Assembly: GCF_014696625.1 (NCBI RefSeq) | Contig: NZ_JACJQL010000027.1 | Coordinates: 1-64,000 of the forward strand | From: Nostoc parmelioides FACHB-3921 | GTDB lineage: Bacteria > Cyanobacteriota > Cyanobacteriia > Cyanobacteriales > Nostocaceae | Length of the DNA stretch: 64,000 nt | Direction: 5' to 3' | Shown: piece after piece, positions 35,903 through 44,841 of the stretch | Position numbering within the stretch: the stretch's first letter is position 1 | How the letters are laid out: each line of letters begins with the position of its first letter | The notes under the pieces: model-generated | Databases searched by the model: none | Told to the model about the DNA's origin: nothing | What the model saw: the letters and a program-made list of their open reading frames with translations, nothing else | Made by a program: the position numbers and the translations under genes

Positions 35903-36970
35903 ATGGTAAACTTCCATCTGCTTCAACAAGTCAACTTGACATTTAATAATACTTTTCAGCAACACAGGGAAGATATCTCGGCTGTATTACTGACTCAAGA
36001 AAAGCATTTATGGCTTGGGTCGGATGAAACTGCCACAATTGAGCGTTTATATTTGGTTGATGGAGATAAATTTAGTGATCACAAACAATTTCGAGTGGCT
36101 GAATTTATTGATTTACCAGCACCAGAAGATGAAGAAATTGATATTGAAGGATTAGCTTATGCTGATAATTACCTGTGGTTCACAGGTTCTCATAGCTACA
36201 AGCGTAAAAATATTAAATCAGACAATACAGATGAAAAAAATATTTCTCGGTTAGCCAAAGTTACATCGGAAGATAATCGCTACATATTAGGACGAATTCC
36301 GCTTGTAAATGGTCAATTATTACAATCTTGCCCTGATCCACAAGATGCAAATAAGCAGTTAGTGGCTGCGAAGTTAGAGTTAATCAAGCAAGGAAATGTT
36401 TTGATGTCAGCTTTGGCTGATGATCCGCATTTAGGTTTCTTTGTCAAAGCTGCAATACCTGGTAAAGATAATGGCTTTGATATTGAAGGTTTAGCTGTGT
36501 ACGAAAACAAAATTTTCTTGGGTTTACGTGGGCCTGTGTTGCGAGGTTGGGCGATTATTTTGGAAATTGCACTACAAGATTCCCAGCCAGGTTTGATGAG
36601 ACTATGGGAGTCTGAAAAAGGTGGAAAGACTTACAAAAAACATTTTGTTTGGTTAAATGGCTTAGGAATTCGTGACTTATGTCTGGCTGGAAAAGACTTG
36701 TTAATTTTAGCTGGGCCAACTATGGATTTAGATGGGCCTGTACAAATTTATCGACTAGAAAATGGTGTAAATTTACAAGAAAATATTCTCAATAGACCAG
36801 AATTAGTCCAAAAAATTCCCTATAGCGATCGCAATGATCATGCTGAAGGTATAACATTATTTGAGGATGTATCCGGTGTACCTTCCATATTGGTAGTGTA
36901 TGACTCTCCAGCCAAGACTAGGCTAGTGGGTGATGCTAGCGTTATCGCTGATGTGTTTCCACTAGGTTAA
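35903..36970 (+). CDS. DUF3616 family protein
   Basis: A 355-residue protein that matches the DUF3616 family, whose members look like beta-propellers. Repeated acidic-glycine motifs (DIEGLAYADNYLWFTG, FDIEGLAVYENKIFLGLRG, HAEGITLFED) mark successive blades. No signal peptide or TM segment is seen, and the catalytic role is unknown. The GGGAGG sequence with about 9-base spacing supports the ATG at 35903. The last 4 bases overlap the convergent ferredoxin-like gene. Confidence 0.8.
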   Translation: MVNFHLLQQVNLTFNNTFQQHREDISAVLLTQEKHLWLGSDETATIERLYLVDGDKFSDHKQFRVAEFIDLPAPEDEEIDIEGLAYADNYLWFTGSHSYKRKNIKSDNTDEKNISRLAKVTSEDNRYILGRIPLVNGQLLQSCPDPQDANKQLVAAKLELIKQGNVLMSALADDPHLGFFVKAAIPGKDNGFDIEGLAVYENKIFLGLRGPVLRGWAIILEIALQDSQPGLMRLWESEKGGKTYKKHFVWLNGLGIRDLCLAGKDLLILAGPTMDLDGPVQIYRLENGVNLQENILNRPELVQKIPYSDRNDHAEGITLFEDVSGVPSILVVYDSPAKTRLVGDASVIADVFPLG

Positions 36971-37371
36971 AGATTCGTAGATATTGCTTGTACTGGACAA
37001 GTAGGAATACACTGCTCACAGACAATGCAGCGCGATCGCGTGAATGTTAGTTTATATGTTTCTGGGTGCAAGGTTAGGGCTTCAGTAGGACAAACCCCAG
37101 TACATAAACCACAGTGGACACATACATCTTCATCAACAACAATTTCCCCTAAAGTTAGAGAAACATTAATATGGCGCGATCGCATCCATTCAATAGCTGC
37201 ATCTAACTGATCAATATCTCCCGATAGTTCCACTACCAGTTTGCCAATTTGATTAGGCGCAACCTGAGCGCGGATGATATTAGCAGCCACATTGAACTCT
37301 TTGGCCAGCACATAAGTCACAGGCATTTGTATAGCACGTTTGGGAAAAGTGAGGGTAACTCGTTTTTTCAC
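36967..37371 (-). CDS. NIL domain plus 4Fe-4S ferredoxin protein
   Basis: Residues 1-76 form a NIL domain (ferredoxin-like fold, known from methionine ABC transporters and sensory proteins). Residues 80-134 form a two-cluster ferredoxin with CVHCGLCTGVC and CIVCEQCIPTC, each followed by the downstream Cys-Pro. The protein should transfer electrons through two [4Fe-4S] clusters, with the NIL part binding a small molecule. Similar NIL-ferredoxins are widespread in cyanobacteria. The partner is unknown. It is 134 residues with no signal peptide. Confidence 0.9.
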   Translation of the reverse strand: MKKRVTLTFPKRAIQMPVTYVLAKEFNVAANIIRAQVAPNQIGKLVVELSGDIDQLDAAIEWMRSRHINVSLTLGEIVVDEDVCVHCGLCTGVCPTEALTLHPETYKLTFTRSRCIVCEQCIPTCPVQAISTNL

Positions 37372-37411
37372 AGATTTAGCAGAGTCTTTATTTCTCTGTT
37401 CTAGCGTAAAG

Positions 37412-37456
37412 TATTAGTCAACAGTCATCAGTCATCAATCAACAGTCAACAGTCAG
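37412..37456. repeat. STRR-like heptamer array
   Basis: Imperfect tandem AGTCAAC/AGTCATC heptamers lie between the divergent ferredoxin and thioredoxin genes, in the region where promoters would be. Confidence 0.6.
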
Positions 37457-37502
37457 TTACACTAAAAATAAGATTACTTAATAAGATTTAATAAATTGTG
37501 TT

Positions 37503-38081
37503 ATGAGTACTGATTCACCTATTAAGCCGGAAACTACTGCGGGAGAGCGGTTGCGAAACTTTTTAGTTGCAATTGTGGCGATCGCTCTTACTGTTGCCTT
37601 AGTCTTAGGGCTACGGACGGAAACGGCTGCTGTATCTCTGGATAAATTATATGCAGCTTCTACTCCTCTAGAAGTAGCTATCAGCAACGGTAAGCCTTCT
37701 ATGGTGGAATTTTACGCTAACTGGTGTACTGTCTGTCAAAAAATGGCTCCAGATATTGCCGAATTTGAACAACAGTATGCTGGCAAGGTGAATTTTGTCA
37801 TGCTTAATGTAGATAATACCAAGTGGTTGCCAGAAATGCTGAAATATCGGGTAGATGGTATTCCTCACTTTGTATTTTTAAACAAAGAAGGGGAAAGTCT
37901 AGCCCAGGCGATCGGCGATCAACCCCATACCATTATGGCAAGTAATTTAGAAGCCTTGGTGACTGGTTCCCCTTTACCTCATGCTCAAACTAGTGGACAA
38001 GTTTCTCAGGTCTCCGCACCAGTTGCACCTATCGGTAGTCAAGACGATCCTCGCAGTCATGGTAGTCAAGTGGTGAATTAG
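37503..38081 (+). CDS. txlA: TxlA/HCF164-type membrane thioredoxin
   Basis: A single N-terminal TM segment (about residues 19-37) anchors a thioredoxin domain with the redox centre WCTVC (W74, C75, C78) preceded by MVEFYAN. This WCxxC variant and the domain order match cyanobacterial TxlA and plant HCF164, which act on the lumenal face of thylakoids in cytochrome b6f assembly. The C-terminal 35 residues are a Ser/Pro/Gln-rich tail. The symbol is given by family likeness. Confidence 0.88.
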   Translation: MSTDSPIKPETTAGERLRNFLVAIVAIALTVALVLGLRTETAAVSLDKLYAASTPLEVAISNGKPSMVEFYANWCTVCQKMAPDIAEFEQQYAGKVNFVMLNVDNTKWLPEMLKYRVDGIPHFVFLNKEGESLAQAIGDQPHTIMASNLEALVTGSPLPHAQTSGQVSQVSAPVAPIGSQDDPRSHGSQVVN

Positions 38082-38178
38082 GTAATGGGAATAGGGGAAA
38101 GAGATGCTTTGATCTGGAATTGATGCTTCTCTAACCCCTATTTAATCTGTCTTAATGAGCGTATCTGATAATGGCTAG

Positions 38179-39045
38179 TTAAACAGCCGCAGAAATAGTT
38201 GCAGAACCAACTGGTACAGCAGCATCCACCGCAGCACCATTAGTTAAAATAGGCTTGCGAGTTTTCAGATCAAATTTGTAGCCATGTGGCAAAATGTGCA
38301 GTTTTGCGCCACAAATTGCTAAAGCTTCATCTCTGAGGATTTCATCCATATTGTTGTATGTAGAATCTGACTCGTCCACAATTGTGACCGAACCTTGGCC
38401 AATGATTTCAATTTGGCTGTCAGTCACGACCATAGCAGTATTCTCATCAATCCCAAACCCTAGTACGGCTGGTTCTCTAATCAATGCTGTAATTAAGCGT
38501 CCCAAGCGTCCGCGTTCAGAAAAATGCTGGTCAATGACTACCCCAGGGAGAAAACCCAAACCTGGCCCCATTTCCACAATCTCTAAACGGGGATTGGTTT
38601 CTGAGTCACCTTCCACAATCATTTTATCTGGCATGACTGCCGCACCAGCACTTGTACCACCAACAACGATACCTTCAGAGAAGCGTTTGTGAATTGCTGC
38701 ATCAATTTCGGTATCTTTGATGATGCTGGTAATGCGAGCTTGATCTCCCCCAGTGAAGAATATACCAGTTGCTTTGGCGATCGCTTCTAGTGCAGTTGAT
38801 GAAGACGCATCTTCACGGGTTTCTGTATCAATTATGCGAACATTTTCCGCACCCAAACGTTCAAACACTCTAATATAATTCTCTCCCACATCTCTGGGTA
38901 GTTCTGTCGCTGCCGTCATAATTACAATGTAGGCTTTTGTACCACCAGAACGCCGCACAAATTCCCGCAATATTTGCGAGTCACCATCTTTATCTTCTGC
39001 ACCACCAATAATTACCAACTGCCGTTTGTCTTCACTTGCAGTCAT
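38179..39045 (-). CDS. cphB: Cyanophycinase
   Basis: It cleaves the Asp-Arg storage polymer cyanophycin to beta-Asp-Arg dipeptides (peptidase family S51). The catalytic Ser132 lies in VGGTSAGAAVMP, and the nearby FFTGGDQ and VIDQHFSERGRLGRL motifs complete the active site. I chose the ATG at 39045 over one 15 bases upstream because TAGGAG lies 5-6 bases before it. It belongs to the cph2-type locus, with cyanophycin synthetase 2 encoded divergently at 40087. Confidence 0.95.
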   Translation of the reverse strand: MTASEDKRQLVIIGGAEDKDGDSQILREFVRRSGGTKAYIVIMTAATELPRDVGENYIRVFERLGAENVRIIDTETREDASSSTALEAIAKATGIFFTGGDQARITSIIKDTEIDAAIHKRFSEGIVVGGTSAGAAVMPDKMIVEGDSETNPRLEIVEMGPGLGFLPGVVIDQHFSERGRLGRLITALIREPAVLGFGIDENTAMVVTDSQIEIIGQGSVTIVDESDSTYNNMDEILRDEALAICGAKLHILPHGYKFDLKTRKPILTNGAAVDAAVPVGSATISAAV

Positions 39046-39380
39046 AATATCTCCTACCATAGATTTATTTATGTAATATCAATAAAGCATGACATTCGTA
39101 TGTATAAAATCGCCCATAAGACTGATTAAAGTACTTTAAAAAATAACTTAATTATCTCTTAGGAAGTATTACCCAAATTATCGTTATTAACGAATAATAT
39201 ATTCCCTGATATGCAATTAAATCTAAATGTGCAACATCCCCAAATTATTGTATAACTTAGGGATGTTATATATCTCACCAGCAGTTTAGTAATGCGATGT
39301 TACTAAGGTGTTTTATTTGGTTGAAATTCTGTTAACAAAGATTTAAAAATTATGCAAAGTGCTGAGTTAATTAAAGACTT
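39046..39380. other. Intergenic region upstream of cphB
   Basis: About 335 AT-rich bases. They hold a hairpin AACATCCC/GGGATGTT (39233-39267) that may end transcription of the small gene upstream. No other feature is seen. Confidence 0.5.
39233..39267 (-). terminator. Hairpin downstream of the 75-residue gene
   Basis: The arms AACATCCC and GGGATGTT enclose about 18 bases. It has no strong T tract, so its role as a terminator is inferred from position. Confidence 0.35.
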
Positions 39381-39608
39381 TTAGTGAATAAGATTCCTGT
39401 AGAGTAAGTTTGTGAGAAACAACCTTGCCTGTTCTAATGGCAAATGTCTAGGTTTACCTTGATAGACAATTTGATACTCTTCCATATCTGGCCCGTCCCC
39501 GTGTCCAGAAATGAGTTTTAGGTGAAAAGCTTCCTCTGCAAGTTGTCTAACTTCGTCCCTTAGATCAGCTTGTGTGCTATTCATATCTTGATTATCTCGC
39601 GTAACCAT
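39381..39608 (-). CDS. Small protein in the cyanophycin locus
   Basis: A 75-residue acidic protein without membrane segments. The centre reads HLKLISGHGDGPDMEEYQIVYQGKPRHLPL and the C-terminus is LEQARLFLTNLLYRNLIH. The family is not recognised. The position between divergent cphB and cphA2 suggests a role in cyanophycin metabolism or a chance neighbour. The start could instead be the second Met (residue 9). Confidence 0.65.
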   Translation of the reverse strand: MVTRDNQDMNSTQADLRDEVRQLAEEAFHLKLISGHGDGPDMEEYQIVYQGKPRHLPLEQARLFLTNLLYRNLIH

Positions 39609-40086
39609 CCCTTCTTTTTTACCAACTTTTTGAGGATATTACACCCTTCAAAGGTTAGATTTTTTATGCTTAATCAGCCAATATTCAATAATATATTACC
39701 CATTAATCATTACCCAACTATATTAGTTATAAATCACATCTACGAGTCCAATTTGATGATTAGAAATATCTAAGTATCTATAGGGTAGACAATGTCCACC
39801 GTATGATAGTTGTGGTGAGTATTGCCTAATCTACCAATATTTATGAGTGTATTTTAGAAATCAAACGCTGGTTCTATAGAACGGCTATATACTGGGTTAG
39901 GTATTAATTTAATTATGTCTTGGGATAGGTGCAGAAACCTATAATTAAAGTTAGATTCAGCCAGAGCAACTGTAGATTTAAAACTTGCAAAATTATTATG
40001 TAAGAAGATCATCTAAAATTATTAAGACTCATTGCTGGAAATTAAACGTTACATTTATTGGGTGTTTAGCCAGAGGTTTAGCATCA
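39609..40086. other. Intergenic region upstream of cphA2
   Basis: About 480 AT-rich bases between divergent genes. They hold an imperfect inverted repeat (39784-39835, GGTAGACAAT ... ATTGCCTAATCTACC) related to the GGGTGGGCAATG family at 47930 and 52112. A TTG at 39985 could extend cphA2 by 34 codons. Confidence 0.5.
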
Positions 40087-41997
40087 ATGGTTCAGGAAAC
40101 AAGCACCGATTTAGTCCGAATTAATGCCAGAAAGACAGATGTATTTGATCTCTTCAACTGTCGGTATTATGTTGGTTCAAATCCTTATCTAGATACAGGG
40201 GCATTAGTGTTTGACTTTGCTGTGGTGGAAGATAGAAAGCCTTTACCTATCCAAGATTATGTTACTAGAGTAAGCGATCGCTATCCCCATCTACGAGAGC
40301 AAAACTACGAATCTTACGCCCATTTATTTGCCCAAACTGTATCAGAAGTGGGCAAACTAGACATGAATTTACACTTCCATCGCTGGAGTGTAAAATCGTA
40401 TGGTGAATATACAAAAATAGCTGTTCAAGCACTGCACGAACGTACAATCAGATCAGTAGTTTATCTAGTGTGGGACTGGTTTGAAGCCATTAACCAAGAT
40501 GACGACTTTTTCTGGGATGACCAGCTTGTCACCTTGCAAAATCGGTTTCGTCAATCTGTATACGGAGGCCCCACAGTTTACGCCTTATTGCGAACAGCCT
40601 ACGAAAAAGGTATTCCTACCTTTTATCTGTGGGACGAAGGATTAATGCAATACGGCTGGGGAAAAAAACATATCCGGGGTGTAGCCACCACCTTTAATTG
40701 TGACAGCCATATTGATTCTGACTTCACCACTCGTAAAGATGACTGCAAAGCTTTTCTCCACACCTTAGGTTTTCCAGTACCACAAGGTGAAATCGTCTAT
40801 TCGCAAAAAGAAGCGCGACAAGTAGCCAAAAAAATCGGCTATCCAGTAGCAGTCAAGCCAGTGGTAGGTCACAAAGGAATTGGTGTCACCGCAGATGTCA
40901 AAGAGGTAGACGAACTTGAAGTTGCTTATGATAGAGCATTAGAAGCGATTCCTGAAAACGAACCCGCACGGATAATTGTTGAAAAAAGTATCAAAGGCAA
41001 AGATTTCCGCTTGCTGTGTGTTAACGGTCGATTTGTCGCCGCCACAGAACGTCATCCTGCATCGGTAGTGGGTGATGGTGACTCAACAATTGGGGAATTA
41101 ATTCAGAAAGAAAACCGCAAAGCAGCGCGTTTAGACACTCCAACTTCACCGATGAGTAAGATTATCGTTGATGACGCAATGGAACATTACCTAGAAGAAC
41201 AGCGCTTGTCATTAAAAACAGTACTGGACAAAGGTGAAACTGTTCACTTACGAAAAGTTGCTAATCTTTCAGCCGGAGGGATGAGTATCAATGCTACTCA
41301 TACTATCCATGATGACAACATTATCTTGGCGCAAGATATTGCTCAATATTTCCGTTTGACTTGTCTGGGAATTGATGTCATAACTGAAGACCTTTCTGAG
41401 TCTTGGAAAGCTGGTAACTTTGCCATCATCGAAATCAACGCCGCACCAGGTGTAATGATGCACCTTAACCCAGCTGTAGGTGAAAGTGTTGACGTACCTT
41501 CTCACATTTTAGAAACATTTTTTCAGTCTGGTTTAGATGCCAGAATCCCAATTATTACCTTTAATAAAATCTCCGTGGAGGAATTGCAAACTACAATTGA
41601 CCACATTTTGTTACAACATCCAGAATGGACAATAGGCGCTGTTTGTCGTGATGCCGTTTTTGTCAACCGATCGCAAAAGGTACTGCGCGACGATTACAAT
41701 AGCAACATTCAAAGTTTGCTACGTCATCCCAAACTCGATTTATTAATTGCCGAATATCCAGAAGATACCCTAGAAGAAGACGGAATGTTTTATCAAGGGA
41801 GTAACTTGGTAGTTTTGGATAATCCCAGCGAAACAGAAATGATGTTGGCGCGGGATGTGTTCGATGGTTCTACCATCGTCATTAAAAAAGAAAAAGATGT
41901 TTCCATTCGCCGCAAAGGCCTAATAGAAGACTACTCATTAGGTGAAGATGAACCATTCACACGAGTTTATCTCAAAGAAATTGGCACCGTCCTATAA
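40087..41997 (+). CDS. cphA2: Cyanophycin synthetase 2
   Basis: An ATP-grasp enzyme of the cyanophycin synthetase family, 636 residues from the ATG at 40087. Full CphA1 has about 880-900. The N-terminal domain and the ATP-grasp domain (FPVPQGE, VKPVVGHKGIGVT, IEINAAPGVMMHL) are complete. The Mur-ligase part is shortened and I see no GTNGKTT-type P-loop, the feature that separates CphA2 from CphA1. CphA2 is known to re-polymerise beta-Asp-Arg dipeptides. An AGAGG sequence lies about 13 bases upstream of this start. The upstream TTG at 39985 is an alternative. Confidence 0.9.
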   Translation: MVQETSTDLVRINARKTDVFDLFNCRYYVGSNPYLDTGALVFDFAVVEDRKPLPIQDYVTRVSDRYPHLREQNYESYAHLFAQTVSEVGKLDMNLHFHRWSVKSYGEYTKIAVQALHERTIRSVVYLVWDWFEAINQDDDFFWDDQLVTLQNRFRQSVYGGPTVYALLRTAYEKGIPTFYLWDEGLMQYGWGKKHIRGVATTFNCDSHIDSDFTTRKDDCKAFLHTLGFPVPQGEIVYSQKEARQVAKKIGYPVAVKPVVGHKGIGVTADVKEVDELEVAYDRALEAIPENEPARIIVEKSIKGKDFRLLCVNGRFVAATERHPASVVGDGDSTIGELIQKENRKAARLDTPTSPMSKIIVDDAMEHYLEEQRLSLKTVLDKGETVHLRKVANLSAGGMSINATHTIHDDNIILAQDIAQYFRLTCLGIDVITEDLSESWKAGNFAIIEINAAPGVMMHLNPAVGESVDVPSHILETFFQSGLDARIPIITFNKISVEELQTTIDHILLQHPEWTIGAVCRDAVFVNRSQKVLRDDYNSNIQSLLRHPKLDLLIAEYPEDTLEEDGMFYQGSNLVVLDNPSETEMMLARDVFDGSTIVIKKEKDVSIRRKGLIEDYSLGEDEPFTRVYLKEIGTVL

Positions 41998-42004
41998 AAA
42001 CATC

Positions 42005-42033
42005 GTGGAGACGTTATAGTGCAACATCTCCAC
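42005..42033. repeat. Degenerate palindrome GTGGAGACGTT...CAACATCTCCAC
   Basis: A hairpin immediately after cphA2, related to the palindrome at 28607-28634. It probably serves as terminator. Confidence 0.55.
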
Positions 42034-42085
42034 AAAATTACATCAGGGAACAACAAAAAATAAATTATCCGCAATTCATGATTTA

Positions 42086-42150
42086 GTAGGGTGCGTCAGT
42101 GCCATAGAACCTAACTATGCTCAGAAATTATTCCTATTGACGCACACTAC
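42086..42150. repeat. Inverted repeat GTAGGGTGCGTCA...TGACGCACACTAC
   Basis: Long arms (about 14 bases with one or two mismatches) lie between convergent cphA2 and the DAHP synthase gene. It is a second member of the family at 16300-16358. Confidence 0.6.
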
Positions 42151-42180
42151 ATTTTGGATATTTTTTTATCTGGAAGCTCC

Positions 42181-43224
42181 TCAATTAAGTTTTTCGTAAG
42201 CAGCCAAGATAATTTTTTCCGTTTGCTCCCAACCAATACAGGGGTCAGTTACAGAAACCCCATATTTCAACTCTTCCCGTTTGCAGTTAATGGGTTGATT
42301 ACCTTCATATAAATTTGATTCCAGCATCATCCCCACAATCGATGTATTACCATCAACAATTTGCTGCACAACGTTTTCTAAAACATCAGATTGTAACCTG
42401 TAATTTTTATTAGTATTACCATGACTACAATCAATGACAATTCTCGGAGGTAATTTAGCCTGCTTTAATTTTTCTTCTACTTGTTTAACACTTTCAGAAT
42501 CAAAATTAGGTTGATTTCCTCCACGCAAAATAACATGACCGTAGGCATTACCCTTCGTTTCAAATACACTTACCTGTCCCTCAGGATTAATGCCCAAAAA
42601 ATTATGAGCCATTCTGGCAGAATGTAAAGCATTTAAAGCTACTTGAATATTACCATCAGTGCCATTTTTAAAACCCACAGGCATAGATAGACCGCTAGCC
42701 ATTTCTCTGTGAGTTTGGGATTCTGTTGTGCGTGCGCCGATCGCCGCCCATGTGATCAATTCACCAATATATTGCGGTACGATAGGGTCTAGAGCCTCTG
42801 TAGCGGTGGGTAACCCTAACTCTGTTAGCTTGATCAGTAAATCTCTGGCCAGTAATAAACCATTTTCCACATGAAAGGAATCATCCATTTCTGGATCATT
42901 AATTAATCCTTTCCAGCCTACAGTTGTGCGAGGCTTTTCAAAATAAACCCGCATAATTAACAGTAGTTTATCCTGGACACGTTCAGCTAATTTTTTCAAT
43001 TTATGGGCATATTCCAATGCTGCATTGGGGTCGTGAATAGAACAAGGCCCAACTACTATAAATTTGCGCCTATCTTGAAAATCTAATATTTTTTCTATTT
43101 CGCATCTAAACTGTAAAACTATTTCTGCCGCAGTTTCTGTTAACGGTAATTTTTCTTTTACTTCGTTTGGAGTTAAGAGAACGTGATAATTTTCAATATT
43201 TGCGTTAGTTAATTTATTGTGCAT
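42181..43224 (-). CDS. 3-deoxy-7-phosphoheptulonate synthase
   Basis: It condenses phosphoenolpyruvate and erythrose 4-phosphate, the first step of the shikimate pathway. It is a type I (AroF/G/H) enzyme with VGPCSIHDP, the KPRTTVGWKGL phosphate site, GARTTESQTHREMASGL and the metal ligands in DCSHGN. The ATG at 43224 gives 347 residues, the normal family length. An upstream ATG would add 29 residues that do not fit the family. No clear Shine-Dalgarno sequence is present. Which amino acid inhibits it cannot be told. Confidence 0.94.
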   Translation of the reverse strand: MHNKLTNANIENYHVLLTPNEVKEKLPLTETAAEIVLQFRCEIEKILDFQDRRKFIVVGPCSIHDPNAALEYAHKLKKLAERVQDKLLLIMRVYFEKPRTTVGWKGLINDPEMDDSFHVENGLLLARDLLIKLTELGLPTATEALDPIVPQYIGELITWAAIGARTTESQTHREMASGLSMPVGFKNGTDGNIQVALNALHSARMAHNFLGINPEGQVSVFETKGNAYGHVILRGGNQPNFDSESVKQVEEKLKQAKLPPRIVIDCSHGNTNKNYRLQSDVLENVVQQIVDGNTSIVGMMLESNLYEGNQPINCKREELKYGVSVTDPCIGWEQTEKIILAAYEKLN

Positions 43225-43390
43225 GGAGGGTTGCTCTAAATTGTCTGGGTAGGATTTTAGGCAGATTGGGTATACATATTGTAGATGAAATGTACGACAC
43301 AAATTCATCATTTATGGTAGTAAAGTCAAAAATACTAGACATTACATTATGTCTGCTTAGTTGCTGATTTCTGACGCTGTGGGGCTATTG

Positions 43391-43705
43391 CTAGTTATGG
43401 AGAAATTTCCGTACTTGATACTCCCCAGATTCCACTAACTCATAAATATCCCCCACAGCTTGCCTAAACCGTTGCTCAATAGTCTCTAAATCTGCTGCTG
43501 GTATGGTTTTCCAGTGTTCTCTAGTTTCCCAATGAATGATAAAAATTACTTCTGTCGATTCTAGGGGATTTATCCAAACTTCCTTACCTAAAAACCCCGG
43601 ATACTCTGCCAATGCTGCTGTCCAAATCTCTGCATCCTTTTGGATATAACTCTCTCGCAGGCTAGCTTCAACTTTAAACCTCAGAAATTCTATAACCACA
43701 CCCAT
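43391..43705 (-). CDS. TIGR03792 family protein (ABM-like)
   Basis: The 104 residues have the dimeric ferredoxin-like alpha/beta barrel pattern of antibiotic-biosynthesis-monooxygenase relatives and match the cyanobacterial TIGR03792 group: VVIEFLRFKVEASLRESYIQKDAEIWTAAL, then GFLGKEVWINP and a VIFIIHWETREHWK strand. The reaction is unknown. It sits upstream of the DAHP synthase gene on the same strand, with a spacer of about 165 bases. Confidence 0.8.
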   Translation of the reverse strand: MGVVIEFLRFKVEASLRESYIQKDAEIWTAALAEYPGFLGKEVWINPLESTEVIFIIHWETREHWKTIPAADLETIEQRFRQAVGDIYELVESGEYQVRKFLHN

Positions 43706-43835
43706 TCATCCCTTGTGTTTGCCAATCTGCCAAAATAGAACTGTAGGCTAGAATAACTACGCTTCCAGCATAGCTTGATTGCATACACTCAGGAGCAAGG
43801 GTCGGCTGGTTTGAAATAAGGAATAGGGAAAGAGT

Positions 43836-44159
43836 ATGGACAGCAACAACTGGTTGCAACAAATAATGATGCTTGGTATTGGTACAACTTCTTTGGTGGC
43901 AGAAAAACTCAAGGAGGTTAGTGATGAATTGGTCAAGGACGGTAAGCTCAATCCAGAGCAAGCCAAAGCTGTCATGGATGACATTGTACAGCAGTTAAAG
44001 ACCGAGCAGGGAACATGGGATGCCCAAATGCAAAGACAAATGCGAAATATGATGCAGGATTTAGGGGTAGCGCGTCAGTCGGAAGTGGATGAATTACGAG
44101 GGAGAATTGACCGTTTAGAACGTCAAGTACGTGATTTAGAAAATAAGCTTTGGCGTTAG
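43836..44159 (+). CDS. Phasin-like coiled-coil protein
   Basis: The 107 residues consist of an N-terminal amphipathic helix (WLQQIMMLGIGTTSLVAEKL), the phasin-like LVKDGKLNPEQAKAVMDDIV segment, and a C-terminal coiled coil (VDELRGRIDRLERQVRDLENKLW). Such proteins coat polyhydroxyalkanoate granules or other surfaces. No PHA genes are in the window, so the granule role is only by family likeness. It lies 78 bases upstream of the FKBP start. Confidence 0.8.
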   Translation: MDSNNWLQQIMMLGIGTTSLVAEKLKEVSDELVKDGKLNPEQAKAVMDDIVQQLKTEQGTWDAQMQRQMRNMMQDLGVARQSEVDELRGRIDRLERQVRDLENKLWR

Positions 44160-44237
44160 GATAAGCTACTGATTTAAACTAATTGTGTCCTGTTGGTAAT
44201 TTTCATTGCCAAACTACCTCAGTGGGGAGGGCTAATT

Positions 44238-44765
44238 TTGAAAGCAATTTTACTCAGCATAGGTTTGATGCTGGTCTGTGTTGTGGTTTTGGTGTTGGCA
44301 CAAGTAGGGAATAAACAGGACTCTGCTATTGCTGCTAATCTACCTCAAACTCCACTAGCCACCATTAGCGTTACTGAAAACAATACTCCAATCAAGAGCA
44401 ATATTATGTCTGATGCCTCTAAGCCGACTGTCACTACCGATTCTGGCCTCAAATATGTGGAAATAAAAGAGGGGACTGGTGTGACTCCCAAAAGTGGACA
44501 AACCGTTGTAGTTCACTACACTGGTACTCTAGAAGATGGTACCAAGTTTGATAGTTCACGCGATCGCAATCGTCCCTTCAGCTTTACCATCGGCGTTGGA
44601 CAAGTAATTAAAGGTTGGGATGAAGGACTTAGCACCATGAAAGTAGGTGGTCGTCGTCAATTAATCATCCCTTCAGAATTGGGTTATGGCGCTCGTGGTG
44701 CTGGTGGGGTGATTCCACCTTACTCAACCCTACTATTTGATGTGGAATTGCTAGAGGTGAAGTAG
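44238..44765 (+). CDS. Membrane-anchored FKBP-type peptidyl-prolyl isomerase
   Basis: An N-terminal hydrophobic segment (AILLSIGLMLVCVVVLVLAQV) exports or anchors the protein. After a Thr/Asn-rich linker comes a complete FKBP domain of about 110 residues with VVVHYTGTLEDGTKFDSS, FTIGVGQVIKGWDEGL and YGARGAGGVIPP. It speeds prolyl isomerisation in the lumen or periplasm. I chose the TTG at 44238 because GGGGAGGG at 44224-44231 lies 7 bases upstream. An upstream TTG at 44193 is in frame but has no such site. Confidence 0.9.
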   Translation: MKAILLSIGLMLVCVVVLVLAQVGNKQDSAIAANLPQTPLATISVTENNTPIKSNIMSDASKPTVTTDSGLKYVEIKEGTGVTPKSGQTVVVHYTGTLEDGTKFDSSRDRNRPFSFTIGVGQVIKGWDEGLSTMKVGGRRQLIIPSELGYGARGAGGVIPPYSTLLFDVELLEVK

Positions 44766-44767
44766 GG

Positions 44768-44831
44768 GAATAGTCTATAGTCAATAGTCCATAGTCAATA
44801 GTAAAAACTAATGACTGTTGACTGTTGACTG
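44768..44831. repeat. STRR-like heptamer arrays, inverted pair
   Basis: AGTCAATAGTCCATAGTCAATAG is followed by its opposite-strand counterpart GACTGTTGACTGTTGACTG, between the convergent FKBP and dnaB genes. The two arrays could pair as a hairpin. Confidence 0.6.
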
Positions 44832-44841
44832 TCTTCATCAT

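Noticed and set aside
43225..43311. Upstream start for the DAHP synthase
   Set aside because: The extra 29 residues are hydrophobic and Cys-rich without family likeness, and the ATG at 43224 gives the normal length.
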